The notes below the pieces were generated by a model, which made no database searches, was not told the origin of the DNA, and saw only the letters and a list, made by a program, of their open reading frames with translations. Positions 53,370 to 62,900 of a stretch of 64,000 bases of DNA are shown one piece after another; the first letter of the stretch is position 1, and every line of letters begins with the position of its first letter. The position numbers and the translations under genes were made by a program. Source of the stretch: Paenibacillus sp. FSL A5-0031 (GTDB lineage: Bacteria > Bacillota > Bacilli > Paenibacillales > Paenibacillaceae); NCBI RefSeq assembly GCF_001956295.1, contig NZ_MRTD01000023.1, forward strand, positions 1 to 64,000. The letters run 5' to 3'.

Positions 53370-53496
53370 GCTTGTTAATATGCTCTGCAAGGAACCATAC
53401 ATAAAAGGCTGAACCATCATAATCAAATAGTCGGCTTTTTCTTCGGTCGATCTGTGAGCAGCACAAAGTAAACGCTAGAGGAGCTGAACTCGGAAA

Positions 53497-55446
53497 GTGG
53501 AGTGGAATGATCTTATTAGGCTTTGGAACCATGCCTCTATTAAGGTGTTGGATGTTCGTCACCATAAGATGAAACTTGGCGATAGGCTGCAATCCTACCG
53601 TCTTCCAGCAAGCGGATTTTTATATACGACAATGGGCAGCGCAAATGTATGTTTGGACGGTCATCTATATAAGGCGGAGCGATTTCATGTGCTGCATGGG
53701 GGCAAAGGAATGTGCTTGGATATAGACAGGCTGGAGGAGGATTTTGATTATTACTTAATCTTCTATAAAGCACTTATTCCGCATCCTTGCAGGCAGGAGA
53801 TTTTATCACTTATTGAAACAAACAACCCGTTCCATATGCAATATGGCTTCGCCCCGCAATACCCGATCTCACTATTTCGAATTGTTAACGTAATGGCACA
53901 AGAGTGGCAAATATCGCATTCTTTGGAGAGGTTTCATGTCAATACGTTATTTCATCAATTTGTTTATGAGGTATTCATTCAGCTGCAAAAGCAAGATGTA
54001 TCTCTATCGAAGCTCGACCTAGCAGCTCAAGCGCTTCGATATATTCATAATCATTATATGGAGCCGATTACGCTTGAGCAGTTGGCGCAGACCTTAAGCT
54101 ATAGCGCCAAAAACTTGTCCAAGGTGTTTAAAAAGGAAACAGGGCATAGTCTCATTGATTATGTCATTCAGGTGAGAATTGATCATGCGAAGGAGCTAAT
54201 GAAAAATACAAGCGCGACCATTCAGGAAATTGCGGAAAGCGTTGGTTATTCCGATCGCTTATATTTCACACGGATATTCAAAAAGGTTGCTGGCGTTTCG
54301 CCAGGCAGGTATAAAGACAGTTTGAAAAATGCTAGAAGCGGGGCAAATCGTCTATATAGATCGAGCCGATTGTCCATTGTTCCAGGGAGGCTCCGGCGTT
54401 ACAATGTGTATCGTTATGATAATCATTATCAATACAAAGGAGAGAGTCAATTGCCCATGTACAAAGGATTAAAATTATCAATGGCGGCAACCCTGTTGTT
54501 TTGTTTTGCTTTATTTATGAGTGCATGTTCTACGGGGACGTTAAATACTAATACGACAACCGTGGAATCAAAATTAACGACGAAGGGGGAAGCAGCTCCC
54601 TCCAATAAGCCGCAAACGGAGGCTCAGACTAGAGTAATCACAACGATAAAAGGTGATATCGAAATTCCTTCGCATCCCGAACGGATCGTTGTAGATCTGT
54701 ACTTGGGCAGCTTTATTGCACTTAATGTCAAACCAATCGGAACGCCAGAATTGAATTTGAAAAATCCGTATTTTTCAGAGGCGCTTGCAGGTGTAGAGAA
54801 TATTGGAGAATACGAGAGTGTATCGCTAGAGAAAATAATAGACTTGCAGCCGGATATGATCGTTACAGGAAATGAAGCAGCTTATGAGCAGTATAGCAAA
54901 ATTGCACCGACGATCGTTGTTCCTTATGGCGAACTAAAAAATACGCATGAAGAATTGACCTATTTCGGCAAATTGTTAGGGAAAGAGGCAGAAGCGGAAG
55001 CATGGTTAGCTGATTACGACCAGCGTATTGCAGCAGCCAAAGCAAAGGTTGAAAATGCCATTCCTAGCGATGCTGTGTTTTCAGTCATGCAGGATTGGGG
55101 AGGGAATACGGGCGTATTCGGCGATAATTTCGGCAGGGGCGGACAAGCAGTCTATCAAGCACTTGGACTTAAGCCGCCAGCTAAAGTAGCGGAGCAGCTG
55201 ATGAAGGAGCAAATTGTTGAGGTTTCTGGAGAGAAGCTGTCTGACTTTGCTGGCGATTATATTATATTAACGTCTGATACGCTAACGCTTGCAGATTTGA
55301 AAACCGAGCCGATTTGGAAGCTGATTGATGCAGTTAAAAATGATCGCGTCTATATTTGGAGTAAGGAGCGCTCATGGTATTTTGATCCGATTGCTACGCT
55401 ATCACAGACAGAGGAACTAGCTAATTGGCTCGCAGGTGCGAAATAA
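53497..55446 (+). CDS. In-frame fusion: AraC-type regulator plus siderophore-binding lipoprotein
   Basis: A 649-codon frame. Residues 1-~165 form a ligand-sensing N-domain, and ~175-275 an AraC DNA-binding domain (ITLEQLAQTLSYSAKNLSKVFK, IQEIAESVGYSDRLYFTRIFK). Residues ~285-320 read through a former intergenic region whose DNA holds a Fur box and ribosome binding site. From ~321 a lipoprotein signal (KLSMAATLLFCFALFMSAC) leads a FecB/FhuD-like iron-siderophore-binding domain to the end. The start is GTG at 53497 with a distant AGGAG. AraC plus FeuA-like fusions such as Btr exist, but they lack a signal peptide in the middle, so this arrangement is odd. Confidence 0.8.
   Translation: MEWNDLIRLWNHASIKVLDVRHHKMKLGDRLQSYRLPASGFLYTTMGSANVCLDGHLYKAERFHVLHGGKGMCLDIDRLEEDFDYYLIFYKALIPHPCRQEILSLIETNNPFHMQYGFAPQYPISLFRIVNVMAQEWQISHSLERFHVNTLFHQFVYEVFIQLQKQDVSLSKLDLAAQALRYIHNHYMEPITLEQLAQTLSYSAKNLSKVFKKETGHSLIDYVIQVRIDHAKELMKNTSATIQEIAESVGYSDRLYFTRIFKKVAGVSPGRYKDSLKNARSGANRLYRSSRLSIVPGRLRRYNVYRYDNHYQYKGESQLPMYKGLKLSMAATLLFCFALFMSACSTGTLNTNTTTVESKLTTKGEAAPSNKPQTEAQTRVITTIKGDIEIPSHPERIVVDLYLGSFIALNVKPIGTPELNLKNPYFSEALAGVENIGEYESVSLEKIIDLQPDMIVTGNEAAYEQYSKIAPTIVVPYGELKNTHEELTYFGKLLGKEAEAEAWLADYDQRIAAAKAKVENAIPSDAVFSVMQDWGGNTGVFGDNFGRGGQAVYQALGLKPPAKVAEQLMKEQIVEVSGEKLSDFAGDYIILTSDTLTLADLKTEPIWKLIDAVKNDRVYIWSKERSWYFDPIATLSQTEELANWLAGAK
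54377..54431 (+). promoter_or_regulatory. Internal promoter and perfect Fur box inside the fusion frame
   Basis: TTGTTC (54377-54382) and TACAAT (54400-54405) are 17 bases apart. TGATAATCATTATCA (54417-54431) is a perfect 7-1-7 Fur box just downstream, near the expected start of transcription. All of it lies within the open reading frame joining regulator and lipoprotein. Confidence 0.8.
54451..55446 (+). CDS. Iron-siderophore-binding lipoprotein, internal start within the fusion frame
   Basis: A nested 331-residue product. TTG at 54451 (or ATG at 54457) follows AAAGGAGAG by eight bases, placing the hydrophobic signal and lipobox MSAC at its N-terminus as needed for export. The domain IPSHPERIVVDLYLGSFIALNVKPIGTP, IIDLQPDMIVTG and DRVYIWSKERSWYFDPI is typical of FecB/FhuD-type receptors. 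No FecCD permease or FecE ATPase genes are in the window. This is probably the main product under iron starvation. Confidence 0.72.
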   Translation: MPMYKGLKLSMAATLLFCFALFMSACSTGTLNTNTTTVESKLTTKGEAAPSNKPQTEAQTRVITTIKGDIEIPSHPERIVVDLYLGSFIALNVKPIGTPELNLKNPYFSEALAGVENIGEYESVSLEKIIDLQPDMIVTGNEAAYEQYSKIAPTIVVPYGELKNTHEELTYFGKLLGKEAEAEAWLADYDQRIAAAKAKVENAIPSDAVFSVMQDWGGNTGVFGDNFGRGGQAVYQALGLKPPAKVAEQLMKEQIVEVSGEKLSDFAGDYIILTSDTLTLADLKTEPIWKLIDAVKNDRVYIWSKERSWYFDPIATLSQTEELANWLAGAK

Positions 55447-55517
55447 ACGAATCGTCGAAAGCATGGATAGAGATAACAAAAGTCAGTTTTGTACAAAAAA
55501 ATGGTGACTTTTGTCCA

Positions 55518-55575
55518 TTGTCACAATGAGGATGGTATCCTAAACTTTAATAAGTGATAGTGATAATCAATATCA
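55518..55575 (+). promoter_or_regulatory. Promoter and Fur box before the ferredoxin-NADP reductase-like gene
   Basis: TTGTCA (55518-55523) and TAAACT (55541-55546) are 17 bases apart. TGATAATCAATATCA (55561-55575) matches the Fur 7-1-7 box with one deviation, near the expected transcription start. Confidence 0.72.
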
Positions 55576-55614
55576 AAAAATAAATGGATCATGACTGACG
55601 TTTGGAGGCAAACG

Positions 55615-56655
55615 ATGAACGAACAATTGGAACTCTATGATGTAACGATAATTGGTGGTGGCCCAGGTGGGTTATATACCACTTTCTATAGCGGCATGCG
55701 CGATTTAAAAACGAAATTAATTGAAGCGCAGGATCAACTCGGCGGGCGAATGCTCACTTATCCTGAGAAAATTATTTGGGATGTAGGCGGGGTAACACCG
55801 ATTCGCTGCGAGCAATTAATTGCGCAATTGATCCAACAAGCCAAAACCTTTGACCCGACGATCGTGCTCGGACAGCAAATTACGGACTATGAACGATTGG
55901 CTGATGGAACTTTTATGCTGACTTCATTAACCGGCGAGAAGCATCATACAAGAACGGTCATTATGGCAATAGGTTACGGAATAAAAAAATTAGCGAAGCT
56001 GGAGATTGAAGGGGCTGACCGCTATGAAGTAACGAACTTGTACTATACCGTACAGGAGCTGGAAAAATTCCGCGATAAGCGAGTGCTCATTTCCGGCGGT
56101 GGCGATTCCGCGGTAGACTGGGCTAATGAGCTGGAATCCATTGCAGCCAGCGTTACCGTCGTGCATCGCCGTGACAGCTTCGGCGGGCATGAGAGAAATG
56201 TTTCCAGGATGAAACAATCCTCTGTAAATGTTCTTACGCCATATCAAGTGCTTGCGCTTCATAGCAGTAATGGGGAAAGTATCGAGAAGGTAACGATTGC
56301 ACATATGGAAACGGAGGAAAGCAAGCAGATTGAAGTCGATGCTGTCATCGTCAATCATGGAATGAAAAGTGATTTTGGACCCATCCGTGATTGGGGTCTT
56401 GATATGGGAGTATGGAATGCGAACGTTGGGGAGCGGATGGCTACTAATATTCCGGGCATCTTCGGTGCAGGCGATTTCGCGAGCTTTGGCAGCAAGGTTG
56501 GACTTATTGCAGGAACGTTCACGGACGGCGTCTTGGCACTCAACAGCGCGAAGCTGTATATGGATCCAGAAGCTCCAGAGATGGCTTATGTTTCTTCTCA
56601 TAACGAGCGTTTTAAGGAGAAAAATCGGGAGCTTGGCGTAGTAGAAGAAGAATAG
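55615..56655 (+). CDS. Ferredoxin/flavodoxin-NADP reductase, YumC-like
   Basis: A 346-residue flavoprotein of the thioredoxin-reductase-like FNR family. The FAD site is VTIIGGGPGGLYTTFYSG near residue 10, the NADPH site VLISGGGDSAVDWANELE near residue 157, and the C-terminal FAD motif GIFGAGDFAS near 280. The CxxC redox pair of true thioredoxin reductases is absent. The ATG at 55615 follows TTTGGAGG. A Fur box upstream and the siderophore receptor before it suggest reductive iron release from siderophores. Confidence 0.88.
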   Translation: MNEQLELYDVTIIGGGPGGLYTTFYSGMRDLKTKLIEAQDQLGGRMLTYPEKIIWDVGGVTPIRCEQLIAQLIQQAKTFDPTIVLGQQITDYERLADGTFMLTSLTGEKHHTRTVIMAIGYGIKKLAKLEIEGADRYEVTNLYYTVQELEKFRDKRVLISGGGDSAVDWANELESIAASVTVVHRRDSFGGHERNVSRMKQSSVNVLTPYQVLALHSSNGESIEKVTIAHMETEESKQIEVDAVIVNHGMKSDFGPIRDWGLDMGVWNANVGERMATNIPGIFGAGDFASFGSKVGLIAGTFTDGVLALNSAKLYMDPEAPEMAYVSSHNERFKEKNRELGVVEEE

Positions 56656-56718
56656 TATACCGTTTAATCAGAAAGCATGAGCTTCATAGCCATCAGTAGG
56701 TTACCCATATGAGTATAG

Positions 56719-56747
56719 AAACCCTCTGTCTAAGACAGGGGGTTTTT
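56719..56747 (+). terminator. Intrinsic terminator after the reductase gene
   Basis: AAACCCTCTGTC and GACAGGGGGTTT pair around TAA, followed by T-rich sequence. Confidence 0.9.
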
Positions 56748-56803
56748 GCATGCCTATACACTTCGTAATATAACACCTATTATTTCTAGAAATGCACATC
56801 GAT

Positions 56804-56818
56804 ATGTAAGCGATTCCA
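56804..56818 (+). promoter_or_regulatory. cre site (CcpA) before the surface glucanase-like gene
   Basis: ATGTAAGCGATTCCA fits every defined position of the cre consensus WTGNAANCGNWNNCW. It lies 89 bases before the start codon, a usual location for catabolite repression of polysaccharide hydrolase genes. Confidence 0.6.
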
Positions 56819-56906
56819 AATTATGATGAAAGAGAATGAAGGATTTACATAAGCGAGTGCTTTCGAGATGCGTTTGCACTTGTATACCTTTGGGGAGGTT
56901 TGTGCA

Positions 56907-59900
56907 ATGAAACGTGCAAGGTCTATATTGGCATTCATGCTGGCGCTGCTGCTTATGCTTATGGCGGTTCCGGTCTATGCGGATGAGACGGCAGTAGTAT
57001 CGGAAGGCGGGGGCCAGCCCGAGGCGGCCGTGTCATCCGTAACGGAATCAACCTACGTTCGCATCCAGAACAAATGGCAAAGCAATTATTTGTATGAGGA
57101 TGAAAATGGTATCGTACGGTACGGTTTTCCAAGCTATGAAGATGAGTCCTCGCAATGGCTCATCGAGGACCATGATGGCAATAAGCGAATTCAAAACCGT
57201 GCAACCGGACATTACATTACGGTCTCAGAGGTTGGGAAGCGGCGTGATGCACTGACCAGCCGCGAGATAACGGAGAGTACGCTTGCAGACCAATGGACCA
57301 TTCATGCGTCCAGCCGCGAGGGTTATGTGGTCATTAAAAGTGCAACTGTGCCGGAGAATGCCAATCTCGTTATTCATCAAGAGGATTTGCTCGGCTTTGC
57401 GGAAGTAAGCAATGACATCAATATAACGTTCGAGAGTCCGCAGTGGGCACTTGAGCCGGTGGAGTCTGCTGCTCCAATTCGCCTTGCCAACAAGTTCCGA
57501 GCAGGACAATATTTGTACGAGGGAGCAAATGGTTTCGTTGATTTTGGCGAGGTGCCTGCTGCGGATCGCAAATCTCATTGGGTGCTTGTCCCGGGAGCAA
57601 CGCCGGATTCCTATCGGATTAAAAACCGTGCAACCGGTCATTACATTACGCAAGGAATAGACTATGAGCCTATTAAAGCTATCGGACTGGACAACACGAA
57701 TAAAAGCGAGTGGCTGGTAGCTGACACAGCGGGTGGAGATTTTATCACCTTCCAAAACGTTGCAGCTTATCAGGCAGTTCCTTCGACCATTTACGTATTG
57801 AATACGCAGTTTTCTGATGACAAACATGTACGCTCAAACAGTTGGTCCGTCCTGGATCGAGATAATGCACACTGGCGAATAGAGCTGGCGCCGGATACGC
57901 AGCCATACCGTATCGTGAATTTTACAAATGAGAAGGTAGGTACTGCTTATTTGTATGAAGATGCTGGGCTGGCAAAGGTTGGCGCACTGACAACACAGGC
58001 AGGCCAGAAGTCATTTTACCAGTGGGTAAGGGAAGATTTTAACGGCAAAAAACGTCTGCGCAACCTAGCAACTGGTCATTATGTTACGCGTGCTGGAGTT
58101 AATGAGATCAGTGATCCGCTTAAGGTATCTTCATTAACGGAAAGCTCTGCAGAGGATCAATGGTCCTTTAGCAAATCAGCCATTTATGATGACTATCAAA
58201 GCATTCAGAGCTATGTTGGTCAAGGCGAATATTTGCATATTCAAGACAATACGGGCGCAGCCCAAGCAAGTACAATTCAGCCAAATGAGAATGCGGCGCA
58301 ATGGTTGTTTGAAGACCCGGCATTTAGCGGGGATGGCTCGCCGCAATATATTCGAATTCAGAATGAATGGCAAAATTTCTTCTTATACGAGGATGCAGCA
58401 GGACAACTGAAATATGGCAATGTCTCCGAAGGCGATTATAAGGGACAATGGTTAGTTGAACGTTTTAACGGTCGCAAACGTATCCAGAATAGAGCAACAG
58501 GCCACTACATTAATTTGCAAAATATGAAGGATGGACGCATTGATGTGACTGAGGTGGCTGATGACTGGACGAGTGCGATTTGGGTCATCGAAGATGCCGG
58601 CGGCTCAAAGCTCATTCACAGCTTGCAGGATGCTAATGATGTTATTGGACAACAAAAGTATATTAGCTTGCAAAATCTGACGAAATACGCGGAATACGGC
58701 GTTATTAATCCAGGATGGGGAAGCCCCAAATGGAAGTTTATACCCGTGACAGACGCGGCGTTGACGAATGTAAGACTTAAGAACAAGCAAACCGGCAGTT
58801 ATTTGTATGAAGTTACCGCTGAAGGTGATGATCAAGGCAAGGTTAAGTATGGTGAGCTTCCAGAAACGGATCTTAGCTCAGTTTGGTTTTTGGAGCGCAC
58901 GGGCGATGGACCGACCTCGGTGCGGCTGAAAAACCTCAAGACTGGCCACTATGTGTCAATGGAGCACGTAGGCGGGGATGTTGAAAAGGATGCCCCGACT
59001 CAGCAAATTATTGCACAAGGCGGCATTCACGAGAGTTGGGGCAGCGTGAAGTGGAACATGGAGCCTGGAACTTCTGATAATTTTGTAGTGCTGCGGAGTG
59101 GTTGGGCTCGTCATTTTCTATATTCAGATGGTGAGGGATATACGAAAGTGAACAAGCTTGTTGCTGATTCGGATAGCGCACAATATGCAGTTGAGCCGCT
59201 AGCACTTCCACCGAAGCCTTTGCCAGAGGCACCGATTCGTATAAAAAATAAGGCAAACGGCCAATTCTTATATGAAAACAATGGTGGAATTGTCCTTTAC
59301 GGCAACTTGGCAGAGAACAACGGCTACAGTCATTGGATTATAGAGTCAGAGGGCGGGAAACAAAGGTTGAAAAACCGTGCTACAGGACATTACATGACAA
59401 TGACCGGGGATTATGCCTTTATTGAGAGCAAGCAAGCCATTCAAGGCGATGCATTCTTAGAGTGGGCAGTTGAAAGCACTCCGAGCGGTGCGGAATATAT
59501 GATTCGCAGCTTGAATGGGAAATACGATGATGAGCTCATTCATGTTCAAAATAATGCAGGCTACGCAGAGCGTGGATTGTACCCAGCATCATTTGGATCG
59601 GTGCAGTGGACGTTTGAGAATGCGCCGGAGCAATTCGAGACGCCGCCAATGGGCGAGGAGAAGACGAATGACACGGCTACCCCAATATTTGACGACACGA
59701 ACTATATTCGTATTAAAGAAAAGTCAGGCACAGGCTATTTATATGAAAACAGCGGCAAGGTGCTCAGCGGCTCAGTGGGGGCAGATAACGCGAGCTCCCA
59801 ATGGCTGCTTCAGGATTTCAACGGCCGGAGGCTGTTGAAAAACAAAGCTACCGGACATCTGTTGACGCTACAAGCAGATGGCCTGGCGGCAATTGCGGGT

Positions 59901-62900
59901 GAGGCTAGAGGCATTGATGCGGCACAATGGACGATTGAGGATCGTACTGGTTATAAACGGATTATAAATGCTACGCAGAAAGACGGATTGCTGCTGCTAA
60001 CGGCTGGCAAGCTGCAATACGGTACGCCAAGTCAAGCAGATGAGGCACTTTGGCAGTTTGAGCCCGTTGCCTCCAATCAGCGATATGAAGCAGAGAACGC
60101 TTTTATGTCTGGCGGCATTAAGGTAAGTAAGGAGTTAACAGGCTTTAAAGGTGCAGGGTACGCTGGAAACTTCACTGAAACGGGAGATAAAATCAGCTTT
60201 ACCGTTCATGCTGGGGCAGCAGGCAGCTATTTAACGGTGCTTCGTTCCTTGAACGTCTCCGATGCGCCAAGCCAGCTTAGCCTTTATGTGAATGGCATAC
60301 GTATCAAACAAGTGGCGTTTAATGCAGCTGGAGAAAAACAAAGCTGGTCCGAAGCGGTTATTGAAATGCAGCTTCGCAGCGGTATTAATACGATTACGCT
60401 GCAAAAGGATTCAGCGGATTCAGGGCAAGTATGGCTCGATAGCCTTCTAGTCAGACAAAGCATCGGCATTGCTTACCGCGGAGCGACAGTTCCGTACATT
60501 ACCTATGAAGCGGAACATGGATTAACGAACGGTGAGCTGATTGGACCGTCGCGCAGCTATCGCGAAATCGTTTCTGAGGCATCGGGCAGGCAGGCGGTTA
60601 AGCTGGTAGATGAAGGTGATTATGTACAATTTACATTAGCAAAGGCGGCTAATTCACTTGTGCTGCGTTATGTCATCCCAGACAGCGCAGACGGGGCTGG
60701 TCGAAACGAAACGTTAGGCCTGTACGTAAACGGAGAATTTAAGCAAAATTTAGAGCTTAGCTCGAAGCATGGCTGGGAGTACGGCAGCTATCCATGGTCT
60801 AATGATCCAAAGCAGGGCAATGCACATCGTTTCTTCGATGAAATACATGCTTTGATCGGTGATATTCCCGCAGGAGCTACAATCCGTCTGCAGAAGGATG
60901 CGGAAAATGCGGCAGATTATTATGTTATTGACCTTGTCGATATGGAGCAGGTGGAAGGTCCGTTTGCAAAGCCTGATGGATTCCTGTCAGTTGCTGAATA
61001 CGGAGCTGTACCTAGCGATGGCATTGATGATTCGGCAGCGTTCCATTCTGCAATGAATGCAGCGAAAGAACAAGGGAAAGGCGTATGGTTCCCTCAAGGG
61101 GTATTTGAGCTTAAGACTGATGTGATTGAATTGGATCAAATCACGATACGCGGTGCAGGGATGTGGTATACATCGCTGATCGGTGCGAGGTTTATTGGCA
61201 AAGGCGCTAATATTGGCGTATATGATCTACTCATCGACGGCGACCTGAATATTCGTGATGATGAAGCGCTGACCCATGCTTTTTATGGCGGCTTCGGCAA
61301 AGGCTCGGTCATTCAGAATGTTTGGGTCGAGCATTCAAAAACAGGGCTATGGCTGTCCAAGGTAAGGGGCAGCGACGAAATAACGGATGGCCTGCATATG
61401 GTTGGCCTTCGTTTGCGCAATTTGATGGCCGACGGCATCAACTTCTCCGTAGGCACGAGCAATAGTGTGATGGAGCAATCGGATATCCGATATCCAGGCG
61501 ATGATGGTTTGGCGATGTGGTCGGCGGAAGGACGCGCAAGCATCAACAATACGGCGCGTTTTAATACGGTGGCTTTGCCTTGGCTGGCCGATAACTTCGT
61601 TATTTTTGGCGGGCAAGACAATAAGCTTCAAGATAACATCGGTACGGATACAATTACGAACGGAGCGGGCATTGCCGTGTCGACACGCTTTAATCCTGTG
61701 GCATTCAGCGGCACAACGGTTGTGGAGCGCAATACACTGGTTCGTACGGGCAGCGCCGACTCTGCGTACAACATTAATTTAGGTGCGATCTGGATTTTTG
61801 CTGGCGAGAAGGATTTGAACGGCGAGGTCATTGTACGGGACAACGTCGCACTCGACAGTACGTATGCCGGTTTAATTGTTCACGGCGGCGGATTCAGCAT
61901 TGATCATGTGAAGCTGCAAAATATCGTGCTCGACGGAATGGGAACAAACGGAATTGACGTGACAAGCGGTGTTTCGGGCAATATTCAGGTGGACAATGTC
62001 ATTGTGCGTGGCGAGCGGATAGCGACACTAGCAAGCTCAAATGATCAATTATCGTTCACCGAGCAAAATGAAGGTTTTGCCAATCGTCCGAAGCCATTCC
62101 GCATAGCTCTTGAGAATGGCAATAGAGGACCGCTGTCGTTGACTGTGGGTGATACAAAAGCTATAAAGGTGTTTGATCAAGCAGGCGTCGATGTCACAGC
62201 GGATGCGATCATAACGATTGCGCAAGCAGACATTGCAGCTATTAATGATGATAGACAGCTTCGCGCACTAAAGATCGGCCATACCGCACTTACCGTGTCA
62301 CATGGCTCGCAAAGTAGAGTGTATACGGTGGAAGTGAAGGCGGTCGTTGTGCCAGAGGAAGGAAATGAAGGCAGCAGTGGCGGTTCAGGTTCAGGCCAAA
62401 TCGGCGGCGCGATGAATACAGCGCAAAATGACAGCAAGCTAAAGACAGATGCCGCAAGCAAGCTTGAGCGGATTATCTTCGCCAAAGGTACGTTAACATC
62501 AAATGGAGAAATCTCCTTCTCCGCACAAGCTCTTCTTGAAGCGCTTAAGAGCAGTCCAAAAGCGATTGTCATCATGGAGCAGGGTACAGCTTCGTATGAA
62601 TTCCCGTTGGCGCTTGTAAACGGCGTTCTGGAGGAGGCAAAGCTTTCGAATAACGGTAAGCTAATTGTTACTTTCTCAATCAAGCCTGTTAGTCAACTAG
62701 TGCTTGATAACATTAGGGCGAAAACCAAAGCCGCAGGCTTTGAGCTTGCAGGTGATCCTGTTGATTTTATTATTTCCGTCACGGATGGAAGCACATCAGC
62801 AGAAGTACACAGCCTTGGCGGCAAATATGTGATGCGTACGATGACAGTAGACCGTGAACTGGATGCCAAAACAGCAACAGCGCTCGTATTTGATCCGGCA

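Noticed and set aside
55990..56601. 203-codon minus-strand frame
   Set aside because: It lies wholly opposite the conserved flavoprotein gene and has no recognisable domain or ribosome binding site.
57225..57827. 200-codon minus-strand frame
   Set aside because: It is the shadow of the repeat region of the giant surface protein.
57054..60070. Repeats in the surface protein considered as a CRISPR-like or DNA repeat array
   Set aside because: The repetition is at protein level with ~145-residue period and diverged DNA, so it reflects domain duplication and not a CRISPR array.
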